Origin: Paenibacillus taichungensis
Lineage (GTDB): Bacteria; Bacillota; Bacilli; Paenibacillales; Paenibacillaceae
DNA length: 64,000 bases
Assembly: GCF_013359905.1 (NCBI RefSeq)
Contig: NZ_JABMCC010000096.1
Coordinates: 115,080-179,079, forward strand
Direction of reading: 5' to 3'
Positions within the stretch are counted from its first letter, which is position 1. Each line of letters starts with the position of its first letter. Made by a program: the position numbers and the translations under genes. This document shows, piece after piece, positions 63,935 to 64,000 of this stretch. The notes under the pieces were generated by a model. It saw only the letters and a list, made by a program, of their open reading frames with translations, did no database searches and was not told where the DNA came from.

Positions 63935-64000
63935 TTTATTGGAGAGTTTGATCCTGGCTCAGGACGAACGCTGGCGGCATGCCTAATACATGCAAGTCGA
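63935..64000 (+). rRNA. 16S ribosomal RNA, 5' end (cut by window edge)
   Basis: TTTATTGGAGAGTTTGATCC and the following universal 27F region and CATGCAAGTCGA block identify the first 66 bases of a 16S gene. Everything beyond lies outside the window. Confidence 0.97.

Overview
The window reads as chromosome from a Paenibacillus-type Firmicute. The reasons are moderate GC, strong AGGAGG-type ribosome binding sites with frequent TTG and GTG starts, Bacillus-style sigma-A promoters, LicT-type antitermination, a holin-like type I toxin, and a 16S rRNA 5' end (63935 to the edge) whose leader carries a Bacillus-type boxA. No prophage, complete insertion sequence or CRISPR array is visible. Almost all genes are intact. 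The window starts inside a membrane-anchored KAP-type P-loop NTPase gene and ends 66 bases into an rRNA operon.

Layout. 1-11.9 kb: the cut KAP gene, a kinase-fold phosphotransferase, a DUF4003-type gene, a small secreted protein, an ArsR regulator followed by a SulP anion transporter, an amino-acid permease, then a PAF-acetylhydrolase-like membrane hydrolase and a MerR regulator. These last two have matching MerR-type promoters, with the same 15-bp palindrome inside a 19-bp spacer. A structured repeat lies directly before the ribosome site of a short-chain dehydrogenase. 12-24 kb: a large transglutaminase lipoprotein, small enzymes (SnoaL-like, GNAT, YgjP metallopeptidase, YdhG-like), a probable type I toxin-antitoxin, a GT39-like membrane glycosyltransferase with a lipoprotein partner, a second phosphotransferase, a HAD phosphatase and a GntR/LacI-type regulator. 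24-36 kb: a probable glycan-use region. It holds a secreted beta/gamma-crystallin plus Vps62-like protein, a GH38-like DUF5054 protein, and a five-gene Opp/Dpp-type ABC importer. Two identical 18-bp palindromes precede the importer and a LacI regulator follows it. 36-46 kb: MgtC, small proteins, a second copy of the structured repeat before a SUKH plus TPR pair, and a reverse-strand exopolysaccharide operon: cellulose-synthase-like GT2 with a PilZ domain, a secreted tail-anchored partner, MBOAT and DHHW acetylation proteins. 46-54.7 kb: a CBS protein, a MecA-like class B penicillin-binding protein, a methyltransferase, a VOC protein, a zinc-ribbon/HtrA-like envelope pair, and a TetR-MFS efflux pair. 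54.7-59.3 kb: a licT-bglP-bglH beta-glucoside operon with two RAT/terminator switches and a cre box. 59.3-64 kb: a DUF3934-like small gene and a decayed second copy of its 3' end, a lipoprotein, a chemotaxis receptor, about 1 kb without genes, and the rRNA promoter.

The least explained parts are the two-copy structured element at 10788-10941 and 38021-38210, the c-di-GMP-responsive polysaccharide operon without a recognisable BcsB, the MerR/hydrolase regulon, and the crystallin-Vps62/DUF5054/Opp glycan region. Start codons were chosen from ribosome binding sites by eye. Family names rest on recognised motifs, not on database searches.
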